64,000 nt of DNA from Nisaea acidiphila (GCF_024662015.1 NZ_CP102480.1:2018501-2082500); one strand, 5' to 3'. Positions 16,603 through 25,583 are shown, numbered from the stretch's first letter. Numbers and translations: made by a program. Notes: generated from the sequence alone by a model not told the origin.

Positions 16603-16714
16603 CTCGGCTCCAATATTCGATTGTGCAGTGCAACAAAACAAATATAGCCGTAGAGCCGGAGCCGCTCAACTGATTAGATAAGAAAAACGCGGAAAACCGG
16701 AGGAAACCGAATCC

Positions 16715-17488
16715 ATGACGGATATGAGCCAGCTGGGCGACGCCATTCTGGCCGCCCGGCTTGAGAGCAAGCTGCCCGCGCCGACCCGGCAATGGTACGG
16801 CAGCACGGATATCGAGAACGCCTATGAGGTGCAGGACAACGTTCTGGCGGAAATCCTGCGCCGGCGCGGCGGACAGATCATCGGACGCAAGGCCGGATGC
16901 ACGAACCAGTCGGCCCGGGACCTGCTCGGACTCGACGGACCGTTCCATGGCGCCCTTCTCTCCGGTACGGAGAAACAAAGTCCGGCGCGGATCGCCCGGG
17001 AAGATTATCCGTTCATCATTCTGGAGCCGGAGTTCGCACTCCGGATCGGAACGGCGTTACAGCCCGGCGCAACTCCGCACACGGCGAAGAGCGTGGTTTC
17101 CGCCGTCGATGCGATCGTTCCAGCGATCGAGATCGTGTCTTCCTGCCACGACGAATGGACCGCCGCGGGACCGGCTCTGCTCATCGCGGACAACGGCTCG
17201 TCCTACGGCTGGGTACGCGGAGAACCGGTGACCGACTGGACCGTGGAGGATGTGATGGCCGCGCCAGTCGCTCTCAGCGTCGATGGCACCGAAGTCGCCT
17301 CCGGCAGCGCCGCCAATGTCGATGGTGGGCCGTTCGAGGTGCTGGCCTGGATGGCGAACCGGATTCCGCTCGAGGCCGGGAGTTATGTCAGTACCGGCAC
17401 GACCACGAATGTGCATCCCGCCGAACGCGGGGAAACGATCGAAGCCCAATTCGGGCCGTTCGGGCATGTGAGGGTGGAAGTCGTCTGA
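16715..17488 (+). CDS. 2-keto-4-pentenoate hydratase / fumarylacetoacetate-hydrolase-family protein
   Basis: A 257-residue protein resembling MhpD-type 2-oxopent-4-enoate hydratases. Seen: QIIGRKAGCTNQSA, a metal-ligand region FIILEPEFALRIG (the E-x-E pair), AIVPAIEIVSSCHDEW, and a late GSAANVDGGPFEVLAWMAN followed by VSTGTTTNVHPA, all typical of the hydratase branch. No aromatic-ring meta-cleavage genes are adjacent, so the physiological substrate is open. Divergent from the MaoC gene across 112 bp. Confidence 0.85.
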   Translation: MTDMSQLGDAILAARLESKLPAPTRQWYGSTDIENAYEVQDNVLAEILRRRGGQIIGRKAGCTNQSARDLLGLDGPFHGALLSGTEKQSPARIAREDYPFIILEPEFALRIGTALQPGATPHTAKSVVSAVDAIVPAIEIVSSCHDEWTAAGPALLIADNGSSYGWVRGEPVTDWTVEDVMAAPVALSVDGTEVASGSAANVDGGPFEVLAWMANRIPLEAGSYVSTGTTTNVHPAERGETIEAQFGPFGHVRVEVV

Positions 17489-17504
17489 GCGAAACGGTCG
17501 CTAT

Positions 17505-17530
17505 CCTTACCTTCCGGCCTTACCTTCCGG
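17505..17530. repeat. Exact 13-bp tandem duplication at the end of a PAS_5 gene
   Basis: CCTTACCTTCCGG occurs twice back to back (17505-17517 and 17518-17530). The second copy contains the last codons and the stop codon of the minus-strand PAS_5 gene; the first lies just beyond the stop. Directly visible. It looks like a recent replication-slippage event that leaves the protein end unchanged. Confidence 0.85.
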
Positions 17531-18083
17531 TGAGGAGATATTCCGGCCCGAAGGACAGCGCCTCGCCCTGCAAACTGCAGGACAGGATCACGTCGGGCTC
17601 CCTGCCGTTGCCCGGGCAGGGGAGCTTGACGACGGTCCATTCCGACACGCGGCCGTAGCTGGATACCATGCCGACATTCGTTCCGATGACGGGCAAGCGG
17701 AGGATATTGCTGTAGAACCGGATCAGGTCGCGTTCGACGATCGCCGGGGAAAGGCTGAGCGGCTTGCCGGTCTCGTCGATACCGAGCCGGTCCGTAAGCT
17801 CGGTGCCCCAGAGACGGCAGCGCATCTCGAAAGGGTCGTCGGAGACCATCTCGTCAACATGGATCCAGCCGTGCCAGCCCCCGAAATCATAGAAATCGAA
17901 CGCGGACCAAGCCGGAAGACTCGCCCCTTGGCATTTTCCGCGCCAGATCGCGACGAAACCAGCCAGCGGTCCGAAGATCTCATCAGGCGCGTCCAGAGGA
18001 TGCAGACCGAATTGCCGATCATGATCAGACTTCGGTGCGACGAAAGGCTTCCAGGCTCTCTTGTTCACGACGTCTCCGATCAC
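17520..18083 (-). CDS. PAS_5-type domain protein
   Basis: A 187-residue protein with no membrane span. The central part DFYDFGGWHGWIHVDEM, then RCRLWGTELTDRLGIDETGK and YGRVSEWTVVKLPCP, fits the single-domain PAS_5 family that is abundant in alphaproteobacteria such as Rhodospirillales. The ligand and output are unknown; it has no kinase, cyclase or DNA-binding domain. A related short PAS_5 protein lies at 27402-27908. It ends inside a 13-bp tandem repeat. Neighbours are a hydratase (convergent) and an amidase (same strand), which give no clear functional hint. Confidence 0.65.
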   Translation of the reverse strand: MIGDVVNKRAWKPFVAPKSDHDRQFGLHPLDAPDEIFGPLAGFVAIWRGKCQGASLPAWSAFDFYDFGGWHGWIHVDEMVSDDPFEMRCRLWGTELTDRLGIDETGKPLSLSPAIVERDLIRFYSNILRLPVIGTNVGMVSSYGRVSEWTVVKLPCPGNGREPDVILSCSLQGEALSFGPEYLLTGR

Positions 18084-18130
18084 CTCGCCGGAGGGATATC
18101 GTACGCCTTGTCACCAGATGGTAACAGCGA

Positions 18131-19543
18131 TCAAATCGGATCGATCGGCACCGCACCAGCGTGACCGATTTCCGGCTCCAGCAGGGCCGCCGCCGAAAGC
18201 AGCGCCGCCTCGCCGCGCGGACCGCCTACGACCTGCAGACCGACCGGCAGTCCCTCGGACGTGAAACCGGCCGGCATGGAGAGTGCCGGAAACGTCGTCA
18301 GCGTAATCGCATAGGCCATGGTCAGCCATTCGACGTAATTGTCGAACTTGTGCCCGTCGCATTGCTCGACATAGCGCTGCTCGACCGGATAAGGCCCGAC
18401 GCAGGTCGCCGGCGAGAGCAGCAGGTCGTAGGTCTCGAAGAAGTCGACCGCGCGCTGGATATAAGCGCCCCTTGCCAGTTCGACCCGGGTGAAATCCTTG
18501 ATGCTGTAGTCGAGCGCCTTCTCGATGTTCCAGACCACTTCCGGCTTCAGCTTGTCCCGGTGCTCCGCCAGCAACTTATGCTTCGTCATATAGAAGGCCT
18601 CGGCGCGCAGGGCCTGGAATATGTCCTGCACGTCGTGGAAATCGGGATGCGCCTCCTCGACCTTGACGCCGAGGGATTCGAATTTGAGCGCCGCCGTCTC
18701 GCAGATCTTCGCGACTTCCGGATCGACCGGCGTACAGCCCAGATCGCGCGAAAAGGCGACGCGCTTCGGCAGACGCGCGGCTTTCACCGCGTCGACAAAG
18801 CTTTCCGAAGGCCGCGCGAGGGAGATCGGGTCGCGCGGGTGTTCGCCCACCATCGCGTCCAGCATCAGCGCCACGTCGGACACTGTTCGCGCCATCGGGC
18901 CGGCCACGGGCAGGTTCGCGAACGGCGTGCCGGAAGGCCCCCGTGCGACCCGTCCCGGGCTCGGGCGCATTCCGACGATTGAGCAGAAGCTCGCGGGATT
19001 GCGCAGCGATCCTCCGGTGTCGGAGCCCTGCGCGAGCCAAGCCGTGCCGCTGGCCAATGCGGCGGCGGATCCGCCCGACGAGCCCGCGACGCTGCGTTCC
19101 TGATTCCAGGGATTGAGCGTTGTGCCCAGCACTTCGTTGAAGGTATTCCCGCCCGCGCCGAACTCCGGCGTATTCGCCTTCGCGTAGACGACGCCGCCAT
19201 TCTTCTCCAGCGTCTCGACGACGATGTCTGATTTGTCCGGAATATGGTCCGCGAAAATCGGCGAGCCGAAGGTGGTCCGCACACCCTTCACCTCTTCCAG
19301 ATCCTTGATCGCGACCGGCATCCCCATAAGCAACCCGCGATCCCCGGCAGGCTTCTCCATCAGCGCCTTCGCGTTGTCTCGGGCCCGCTCGAAGCAGAGG
19401 GTCGGCAGGGCATTGATTTTCGGTTCAACCTCCGTGACGCGGGCCTCCAGCGCATCCAGAAGATCGAGCGGAGTCACCTCGTCCTTCACCAGCAGATCGC
19501 GGATTTCGGTCGCATTTTTCCAGATAAGGGAGGTATCGCTCAT
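18131..19543 (-). CDS. Amidase (amidase signature family)
   Basis: A 470-residue amidase signature enzyme hydrolysing a carboxamide. The Ser-cis-Ser-Lys triad is visible: lysine in MPVAIKDLEEV, serine in QGSDTGGSLRNPA, and the glycine-serine stretch GSSGGSAAALASG in between. The start at ATG 19543 (MSDTSLIWK) has GGGAGGTATCGCTC-type sequence on the other strand only, so the choice rests on family alignment; the upstream frame is arginine-rich and unconvincing. No signal peptide. It could be a glutamyl-tRNA amidotransferase-like relative, but lone amidases of this type are usually catabolic. Confidence 0.9.
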   Translation of the reverse strand: MSDTSLIWKNATEIRDLLVKDEVTPLDLLDALEARVTEVEPKINALPTLCFERARDNAKALMEKPAGDRGLLMGMPVAIKDLEEVKGVRTTFGSPIFADHIPDKSDIVVETLEKNGGVVYAKANTPEFGAGGNTFNEVLGTTLNPWNQERSVAGSSGGSAAALASGTAWLAQGSDTGGSLRNPASFCSIVGMRPSPGRVARGPSGTPFANLPVAGPMARTVSDVALMLDAMVGEHPRDPISLARPSESFVDAVKAARLPKRVAFSRDLGCTPVDPEVAKICETAALKFESLGVKVEEAHPDFHDVQDIFQALRAEAFYMTKHKLLAEHRDKLKPEVVWNIEKALDYSIKDFTRVELARGAYIQRAVDFFETYDLLLSPATCVGPYPVEQRYVEQCDGHKFDNYVEWLTMAYAITLTTFPALSMPAGFTSEGLPVGLQVVGGPRGEAALLSAAALLEPEIGHAGAVPIDPI

Positions 19544-19750
19544 GTCAGGACTCCAGACGCCGGGCGGCGGAAACTCGAAAGGCAGGAGGCGACAGATTAA
19601 TGAAAAGCGGAGCGACCGCAATCGGAACCGCCGGACAATGGACTGTTGCCGGAACGGAGAGGGTGCCGCGTTGACATGAGGCAAGGCCCGTCGCAAGGTC
19701 TGGCTCCTTCCGGCGCCCTACCGTCACAGCCTGCCACCGGAGATCCTGGA

Positions 19751-20767
19751 ATGCGGATTTCGCTCGACGAGCTTGAGAAAACCATCACCGCCGCGTTTGC
19801 CAACAGCAAGGTCGCGCCCGACACGGCTGAAATTGTGGCGCGCGCTCTCGTTCGTGCGGAAGCAGACGGTATATCCTCCCATGGAGTGGCGCGCGTCCCG
19901 CCCTATGCCGAACAGGCCAAATGCGGGAAGGTCGACGGTTTCGCGAAACCGTCCGCCAGCCGTCCGCGCCCCGGAGTCGTCAATGTCGACAGCCACATCG
20001 GTTTTGCCTTCCCGGCCATCGCGCTCGGCCTTGCAGACGGGATAAAGGCTGCTCGCGAGACCGGTATTGCCGCCATCGGGATCTCCCATTCGCACCATTT
20101 CGGCGTTGCGGGTCATCACGTGGAAGACGCCGCCGACGCAGGACTGGTCGCCCTCGCCTTTTCCAATACGCCTTCGGCGATCGCGCCATGGGGCGGCAAC
20201 AAGGCGCTGTACGGCACCAATCCGATTGCCTTCGCCTGGCCGCGCACCGGGAAGGTCCCGATGGTGATCGACCTCTCCGTCTCCACCGTCGCCCGAGGCA
20301 AGGTCACACTGGCCGCCAAGGCCGGCAAACCGATCCCCGAGGACTGGGCATTCGACGCCGACGGCAATGCGACAACCGACGCAAACGCGGCATTGGCCGG
20401 GTCGATGGCGCCGCTCGGAGGCGCTGGCGCCGGTGCGAAAGGGGCCGCGCTGGCGCTTATGGTCGAGCTGCTCTGCGGCGCGCTGACCGGATCCAATTTC
20501 GGCTACCAGGGCACATCCTTCTTCGAGCCGACAGGGGCACCGCCCTCGATCGGACACATGATCCTGCTGTTCGATCCTGCGGCATTCGGAGGCGCGGAAA
20601 ATTTCGCCGGCCGAGGCGAGGAGATGTTCGCGGAAATCATCGCCCAGGAGGGCGCACGTTTGCCGGGAGACCGCCGGATTGTCCTGCGCGAGCAGGCGGC
20701 TAAGGATGGCGTCGATATCCCCAACGCACTTTACGAAGACATCAAGGGCCGCGCCTCCGAGGCGTGA
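19751..20767 (+). CDS. Ldh2/MdlD-type NAD(P)H-dependent dehydrogenase (malate/lactate dehydrogenase family)
   Basis: A 338-residue oxidoreductase of the Ldh_2 family, whose members reduce 2-oxo acids or cyclic imines such as delta-1-piperideine-2-carboxylate. Visible stretches: ADGISSHGVARVPPYA, GFAFPAIALGLADG, IGISHSHHFGVAGHHVE (catalytic histidine region), NTPSAIAPWGG and YGTNPIAFAWP. The start at ATG 19751 (MRISLDELEK) is the family start. Divergent from the amidase with about 207 bp between them; a GNAT gene follows 11 bp after its stop. Substrate not determined. Confidence 0.87.
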   Translation: MRISLDELEKTITAAFANSKVAPDTAEIVARALVRAEADGISSHGVARVPPYAEQAKCGKVDGFAKPSASRPRPGVVNVDSHIGFAFPAIALGLADGIKAARETGIAAIGISHSHHFGVAGHHVEDAADAGLVALAFSNTPSAIAPWGGNKALYGTNPIAFAWPRTGKVPMVIDLSVSTVARGKVTLAAKAGKPIPEDWAFDADGNATTDANAALAGSMAPLGGAGAGAKGAALALMVELLCGALTGSNFGYQGTSFFEPTGAPPSIGHMILLFDPAAFGGAENFAGRGEEMFAEIIAQEGARLPGDRRIVLREQAAKDGVDIPNALYEDIKGRASEA

Positions 20768-20778
20768 CGCAAGAGACG

Positions 20779-21270
20779 ATGAGCGATGACATTAAGATCC
20801 GTCCGGCAACCCGGGAGGACGTTCCGCAACTGTTCAAGCTGGTGCAGGGGCTCGCGGAGTATGTCAAGGAAACCCACCTGCTGAAAGCCACCGAGGCCGA
20901 CCTGCTGCGCGACGGCTTCGGACCCGAGCCCCGCTTCAAGGCAATCGTTGCCGATGACGGCGACGGAACGCTGCTCGGCAACGTCATCTATTCTGCCAAT
21001 TACTCGACCTGGATCGGCCGTTCGGTCTGCTACATCGACGATTTCTTCGTTTCCGAGGCGGCCCGCGGCAAAGGCCTCGGCAAGCGACTGATGGCCGCCG
21101 TCGCGGCCGAGGCCGTGGCGGCGGGACACGGTCGCATCGCCCTCTCCGTGCTGCACTGGAATCCGGCCCGCGAAGTCTATCACCGGCTCGGTTTCGAGCA
21201 TGAAGAGGAATGGCTGCGCTATTCGGTATCGGGCGAGGCGCTGCGCAATCTTGCCGCCGCCGCGGATTGA
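20779..21270 (+). CDS. GNAT acetyltransferase (diamine acetyltransferase-like)
   Basis: About 163 residues. The GNAT core is FFVSEAARGKGLGKRLMAAVA and the following LSVLHWNPAREVYHRLGFEHEEEW, resembling spermidine/diamine acetyltransferases (IDDFFV ... NxxAxxxYxxxGF pattern). The ATG at 20779 follows AAGAGAC; a GTG at 20764 overlapping the previous stop is an alternative. Probably co-transcribed with the Ldh2-type gene. Polyamine acetylation is plausible by family resemblance only. Confidence 0.85.
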   Translation: MSDDIKIRPATREDVPQLFKLVQGLAEYVKETHLLKATEADLLRDGFGPEPRFKAIVADDGDGTLLGNVIYSANYSTWIGRSVCYIDDFFVSEAARGKGLGKRLMAAVAAEAVAAGHGRIALSVLHWNPAREVYHRLGFEHEEEWLRYSVSGEALRNLAAAAD

Positions 21271-21351
21271 TATGGGCTTCGCACGCTTGACAGAGCACCG
21301 CGACTTGGTCGCCAATCTATAGTGATTTCCGACCAACGGAGGGTTGCAACC

Positions 21352-22188
21352 GTGAATATCGACGTCGCCGGTGAAGTGAACGTTCTCTGGGAAGAAGCCC
21401 AACTCATCCTCGCGACCTACGGGTTCGACGTTTTGGGCGCGATTTTGATTCTGCTGCTTGGCTGGATTATCGCCGGCTGGGCGAGCAGCGCAACGCGCAG
21501 CGCCGTCGAGCGGATTGCCTGGATGGACGGCACGGTCAAGCCGCTGATCGCCTCCATCGTCCGCTATCTCGTCATCGTCATCACCGTCGTCGCGGTACTG
21601 AACCGCTTCGGGGTCCAGACGACAAGCATCATCGCCGTACTCGGCGCCGCCGGCCTCGCCGTCGGCCTGGCGCTGCAAGGCACGCTCAGCAACGTTGCCG
21701 CAGGGGTGATGATCCTCTTCCTGCGCCCGTTCAAGGTCGGAGATTATGTCACTGCAGGCGGCAACGGCGGGACCGTCGCCGAAGTCGGGCTCTTCACCAC
21801 CGAACTCACCACCCCGGACAATGTCTATATCTCCGTGCCGAACAGCCAGATCATCGGCGGTGCGATCTCGAACTTCTCGCGGCACTCGACCCGGCGCATC
21901 GATATCGTCGTCGGCATCGGATACAGCAGCAATATCGACACCGCCTTCGCCGCGCTGATGAAACTTGCGGAAGAGGACGGACGCGTTCTGGCCGACCCGG
22001 AGCCGCAGGTCAGCGTCCGGGAACTGGCCGACAGTTCGGTCAATGTGGGGCTGCGCTTCTGGGTCAATTCGGTGGATTACTGGCCGACCCTCTTCGATTT
22101 CAACAAGGCAGTGAAGGAAACGCTGGACGCGAACGGCGTCGAGATTCCGTTCCCGCAGCGCGTGGTCGAGATCAAGAACCCGCAATAG
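21352..22188 (+). CDS. mscS: Small-conductance mechanosensitive channel MscS
   Basis: A 278-residue channel with a three-helix membrane part: residues about 20-40, 65-85, and the pore helix in the glycine/alanine-rich LGAAGLAVGLALQGTLSN region. A beta domain (FKVGDYVTAGGNGGTVAEVG, then YISVPNSQIIGG) and a C-terminal domain follow. This matches the minimal E. coli MscS/YggB topology. It opens under membrane tension to release solutes. I chose the GTG at 21352, about 9 bp after GGAGGG; a GTG at 21322 lacks a good site. Confidence 0.92.
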   Translation: MNIDVAGEVNVLWEEAQLILATYGFDVLGAILILLLGWIIAGWASSATRSAVERIAWMDGTVKPLIASIVRYLVIVITVVAVLNRFGVQTTSIIAVLGAAGLAVGLALQGTLSNVAAGVMILFLRPFKVGDYVTAGGNGGTVAEVGLFTTELTTPDNVYISVPNSQIIGGAISNFSRHSTRRIDIVVGIGYSSNIDTAFAALMKLAEEDGRVLADPEPQVSVRELADSSVNVGLRFWVNSVDYWPTLFDFNKAVKETLDANGVEIPFPQRVVEIKNPQ

Positions 22189-22197
22189 GCCGCGCGC

Positions 22198-23196
22198 TCA
22201 GTAGGTACGGCCGAGCTTCAGCCAGTCGTGACGGTCCCGGCTTTCGATCTCGATCGAGAAGACCGAACCGTCACGCAATACGGTCAGCGGAACGCGGGTT
22301 CCCGCCGGACCGAGCGCCCAGATCGCGCGGAAAAAACCTTCCATGTCCTTCACCGGCTCCTCCCCGACCGCGATCAGCAGATCGCCCCTCTCAAGACCGG
22401 CCGACGCACCGGGCCCGCCCTCGGCGAGGCCCGAGACCACCAGGTAGCCTCTGATCTCCGCGGGATAGATCCCGACCCAGGGCCGCGCCGGCTCGGTAGA
22501 GCGGCCGAAGGCGAGCAGATCGCCAAGCACAGGCTTCAGAAGATCGATCGGCACGAACATGTTGCCGGCCTCGCCACTTCCGCCCGCGTCGCCGAGGATC
22601 AGAGAGCCAATGCCGAGCAGACGCCCATCCTCGCCGAACAGAGCCGCACCGCCGAATTCGGAGATTGGCGGAACGGTGAAGACCGCCCCCTCGATAAGGT
22701 ATTCCCAACCGCCCGCGAAAGGCTTCACCGCCCGCACCTGGACGGGATGGGCCGGCACAGGCCCGACACTGGCGGCGAGCAGTGTCTGCAGATGTTCGAT
22801 CTCGCCGGATACGCCGAGCGCGACGGCCGGCACGTCCAGGCCTTCGTGGGCGCGCAGCAGACCGAAACCGGTCGCGTGGTCATAGGCGACGATCTCGGCC
22901 GGAAAACGACGCCCGTCACGGTCGGTGACGGCGACCTCGTCAGCTTCGAGGATCAGGTACCCGATGGTCAGGATAAGGCCGTCTCCGGCGATGACCACAC
23001 CTGCGCCCGCCCGCTCGGTGCCGAGGCGCGACGCCGTTCGTGAATCGCCCGGTACATGGGCTTCGATCCGAACGACGCTGAGCAGCGGATTGGTCGGTTC
23101 GGCCTCCGCGCGCCCGGAGAACGTGGCGAGCAGTACCGCGCACAGAACCAGAAACAGCAGCCGCGGCCCGGCTCGCGCTTTATGCCGCATCTGCAT
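22198..23196 (-). CDS. DegP-like trypsin-fold/PDZ protein lacking the catalytic triad
   Basis: About 332 residues with a signal peptide (MQMRHKARAGPRLLFLVLC, cleavage near AEA), thus periplasmic. It has a trypsin-like domain and a C-terminal PDZ (WVGIYPAEI ... AGLERGDLLIAVGEEPVKDM). The three catalytic sites are altered: LTIGYLI stands where HtrA proteins have LTNxHV, TGFGLL replaces TDLAVL, and FGGAALF replaces NSGGPLF. So His, Asp and Ser are all missing and proteolysis is not expected. It may be a chaperone or a binding partner of an active protease. Starts at 23196 or 23190 after GGAGGGGAGG. Convergent with mscS. Confidence 0.75.
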   Translation of the reverse strand: MQMRHKARAGPRLLFLVLCAVLLATFSGRAEAEPTNPLLSVVRIEAHVPGDSRTASRLGTERAGAGVVIAGDGLILTIGYLILEADEVAVTDRDGRRFPAEIVAYDHATGFGLLRAHEGLDVPAVALGVSGEIEHLQTLLAASVGPVPAHPVQVRAVKPFAGGWEYLIEGAVFTVPPISEFGGAALFGEDGRLLGIGSLILGDAGGSGEAGNMFVPIDLLKPVLGDLLAFGRSTEPARPWVGIYPAEIRGYLVVSGLAEGGPGASAGLERGDLLIAVGEEPVKDMEGFFRAIWALGPAGTRVPLTVLRDGSVFSIEIESRDRHDWLKLGRTY

Positions 23197-23378
23197 CGCC
23201 CTCCCCTCCATTCGGCGGTGCCGGGGATCGGATACCGCTCCAACCGATATATGGCGTCATCGGTGCCGGCCAAGAGCAAAGGGCCGCACCGCGATGGCGT
23301 GCGATGGGGCTGCGCGCGAAGCATGGATCTATGTTATTGTTCGCGAACGAATTCGATCCTCGACCTGGCAGGTGATGA

Positions 23379-23768
23379 ATGGCGAGAGACCACGCGAAGA
23401 AAAAAGCGCTGGAGGCGCTGGAAGCGACCGGCAACAACCGCCGGGAGGCGGGCCTGCTCCTCAGGGTCTGGGCCGAGGCCGACGAGAAGTTGAAATCGGA
23501 GCTGGTCGCGCCTTTCCTCAACAATATCTGTGCGCTCACGGTGCAGAGTGCCGCGGCGGGACTTGCCGCACGGCGGAAACCGGGAACGCGGCGCGCACGT
23601 CCGGCGGACCAGGCTGCGTCCTTGCTTGAAGCCATCAGCGGAGGCGGGGCCCAGACAATGTCCAGTTCCCGCAGCTCCGCACCGCCGCCACCGGCAAGCA
23701 GCGCGCGGCACCGTCAGGCGGTCACGCTTCTCGCATCCGCCTTCAAGCCGACAAACTCGAAGTCCTGA
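23379..23768 (+). CDS. Hypothetical protein (129 residues)
   Basis: Not recognised. The product begins MARDHAKKKALEALEATGNN, is helical and charged in its first 55 residues, and ends in a serine/proline-rich region (SSRSSAPPPPASSARHR) likely to be disordered. No signal peptide, membrane span or known motif. AGGTGA lies just before the ATG at 23379. It is the only plus-strand gene in this stretch, convergent with the repeat-bearing protein at 23793-24437. Its base use matches the neighbours. Confidence 0.55.
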   Translation: MARDHAKKKALEALEATGNNRREAGLLLRVWAEADEKLKSELVAPFLNNICALTVQSAAAGLAARRKPGTRRARPADQAASLLEAISGGGAQTMSSSRSSAPPPPASSARHRQAVTLLASAFKPTNSKS

Positions 23769-23792
23769 AGCAGAAAAATCTACCGGCGGCGC

Positions 23793-24437
23793 TTACTTCG
23801 GCCGCGCCTCCACCATGTTCTCGTAGAGATTGGCGAGATAGGTCGGGTCCGCGCCGATGCTGACCTGCTGATTCGTCCGGTTGCGGATTTCAGCCGTCTC
23901 AGCCACGCCGGCAGCAACCATCTCCGGAGTCGGCTCGTCCGGAACGATAACCTGACCGTTCTTGATGAGGCCGGCCAGCATGTCCTGGGAGTGCTTGCGG
24001 AATCGCTGGAACGACGAGTCCATGCTACCGCTATCCCGCTTGGAGCGCGGATTCGAAGCCCGAGACAAGGCCATGGAGAAGATATCGAGGATCAAGTTCG
24101 GATTGTAAGTCTCGATCCAGCCGTCAAGCATGGCACCGAACACGGCCTCGACATAGACCCGTGCACCGCGCTGCCCCATCAGACCGCCCGCAAGGGTCCG
24201 GTCGGCCGCACCGACCATCTGATCGGTCGGCTGCTTCGGAACGATGGCGAAACCGGCGAGCTCCAGTGACTGAACGACACCTTCGGCATCCTTCTTGTAC
24301 TGCTCCCACTCGTTTTCGATCAGGAAGGATCCGAGAATGTCGACCTGATCGTTCTGCACACGATTCAGGAACCGCGCGAATTCCTTCGCAACGTGCTCGA
24401 CGACGGAAAATTCCTGCACCGGCTCTCTGCCGCGCAT
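23793..24437 (-). CDS. Hypothetical protein with two copies of a VP-x-x-PT-x-x-MV motif
   Basis: About 214 residues, soluble. A short motif occurs twice: VPKQPTDQMVGAA near the middle and VPDEPTPEMVAAG near the C-terminus, both preceded by a glycine-x-(A/V)-I context. This P-x-x-PT-x-x-M motif is also seen in short phage and hypothetical proteins. The start at ATG 24437 is supported by GGAG 6 bp upstream. The rest (ILGSFLIENEWEQYKKDAEG, YNPNLILDIFSMALS) is helical and unlike anything I can name. Function unknown. Confidence 0.6.
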   Translation of the reverse strand: MRGREPVQEFSVVEHVAKEFARFLNRVQNDQVDILGSFLIENEWEQYKKDAEGVVQSLELAGFAIVPKQPTDQMVGAADRTLAGGLMGQRGARVYVEAVFGAMLDGWIETYNPNLILDIFSMALSRASNPRSKRDSGSMDSSFQRFRKHSQDMLAGLIKNGQVIVPDEPTPEMVAAGVAETAEIRNRTNQQVSIGADPTYLANLYENMVEARPK

Positions 24438-24647
24438 CGCAAACTCCAAAACCTGGCCGTTCTTCGCCGCGGCCGCGCCGCGAACCAATTCTCAAGCCCC
24501 GATGGTGCCGGACGATGGCCTACCGACCGGAAATAAATCTAAAATCCGCGCAAACTCTAGCCGATACATACATTAAAAAACAATGGCATCGTTCCGAATT
24601 GACACGGAAAAAGACCTGCGGAGTGCGGAAGCGCACGTCTTGGGCGA

Positions 24648-25022
24648 TCAGCGCGGGGCCCGGGTCAGAAATCGCGGAGGAGCCTGCATGTCGCTCCCAA
24701 CGTCCGGTTTACGGGCCGGACGAACCTGACGCCGCGGCGCATCCATGTCGCGCCAGTCACGTTCGGTCTCGAACGGTTGCCCCTGCAACGCCTCACGAAT
24801 GATCGCGTGAGCCAGATGTTCGGCGGCCATACCGATATCGCCGCGCTGCCAGCCCGGCAGGGCATCGAATGCCGCACGCGCCATGAACCGGTCGATCTGC
24901 TTGCCGGACGTATAGGCGCGGCGGATCTCGCGCGTCACCTTATCGGACGGGCCGAGCTTTTCGGCAACGGTATCGGAAAGAATGCCAAGGGCTCTGCGAT
25001 CGGTGGTCTCAAAGCTCGCCAT
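24648..25022 (-). CDS. Hypothetical protein (124 residues)
   Basis: Not recognised. The start MASFETTDRRALGIL follows GGAG by 9 bp. The N-terminal two thirds look helical (VTREIRRAYTSGKQID, HLAHAIIREALQG); the last 30 residues are proline- and arginine-rich. There is no signal peptide or membrane segment. It lies downstream of the HPt-like and receiver-like genes on the same strand with a gap of about 70 bp and may belong to their unit. It is not a known phosphorelay component. Confidence 0.55.
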   Translation of the reverse strand: MASFETTDRRALGILSDTVAEKLGPSDKVTREIRRAYTSGKQIDRFMARAAFDALPGWQRGDIGMAAEHLAHAIIREALQGQPFETERDWRDMDAPRRQVRPARKPDVGSDMQAPPRFLTRAPR

Positions 25023-25091
25023 CTAGCGCTCCGGGTGACTGGACGGAGACAAGATAAGCATACGGACGCACTCTGTCATCGGCTTCGTGAG

Positions 25092-25583
25092 TTATCCGAA
25101 CTTGCGGACCGCGGTTCGCAGACCGCTCAGCACCTGATCCTCAAGGATCCCGCCATTGTCGGTAATGCGGTCAGCGATGACGACATACATGGCGTCGATA
25201 TGCAGTTGCAGGATTTCGAATTGAATACGGCCGATCTTGGTTCGTCCCGTGACGAAATCGTTGAGCGTCGTCGCGATCAGACTGAGCACGTTGTAGCCGA
25301 TGGTACCGCCCATGCCTTTGATCTGCAGACTCTCGTCGAATACCAGTGAAAGGAGGTCCCGCTGCTCCATGTTGCCATCGATGAGTTCCTGCACCGCGGC
25401 ACGCAAAGTCCGGAGCCGACCCGCCAAATCGACCACGAACCGCTCCCGGGATTCGTTCACGACGGCTTCAAGGCGCCGCAGGACAGCCGGGCTCAACCGA
25501 AGGTCCATACCCGTGGTGCTGTTGACAGCACGCGTTCTCAGCTCTTCGACCGGAGGGAGAAGTATGGCTTTCGCAGCGGTCAA
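25092..25583 (-). CDS. HPt-like protein lacking the phosphorylatable histidine
   Basis: About 163 residues. The helix-turn-helix stretch DESLQIKGMGGTIGYNVL matches the phosphotransfer segment of HPt domains (consensus AHxLKGxxxxxGY), but the histidine position is Leu86. The Lys-Gly pair that follows (residues 89-90) is kept. Helices around it (RFVVDLAGRLRTLRAAV, LIATTLNDFV) fit a four-helix bundle. The start is uncertain: TTG at 25583 is the upstream possibility, ATG at 25508 (MDLRLSP) the shorter one. It lies directly downstream of a receiver-like gene that is also altered. It is probably a non-phosphorylated binding protein. Confidence 0.65.
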   Translation of the reverse strand: MTAAKAILLPPVEELRTRAVNSTTGMDLRLSPAVLRRLEAVVNESRERFVVDLAGRLRTLRAAVQELIDGNMEQRDLLSLVFDESLQIKGMGGTIGYNVLSLIATTLNDFVTGRTKIGRIQFEILQLHIDAMYVVIADRITDNGGILEDQVLSGLRTAVRKFG

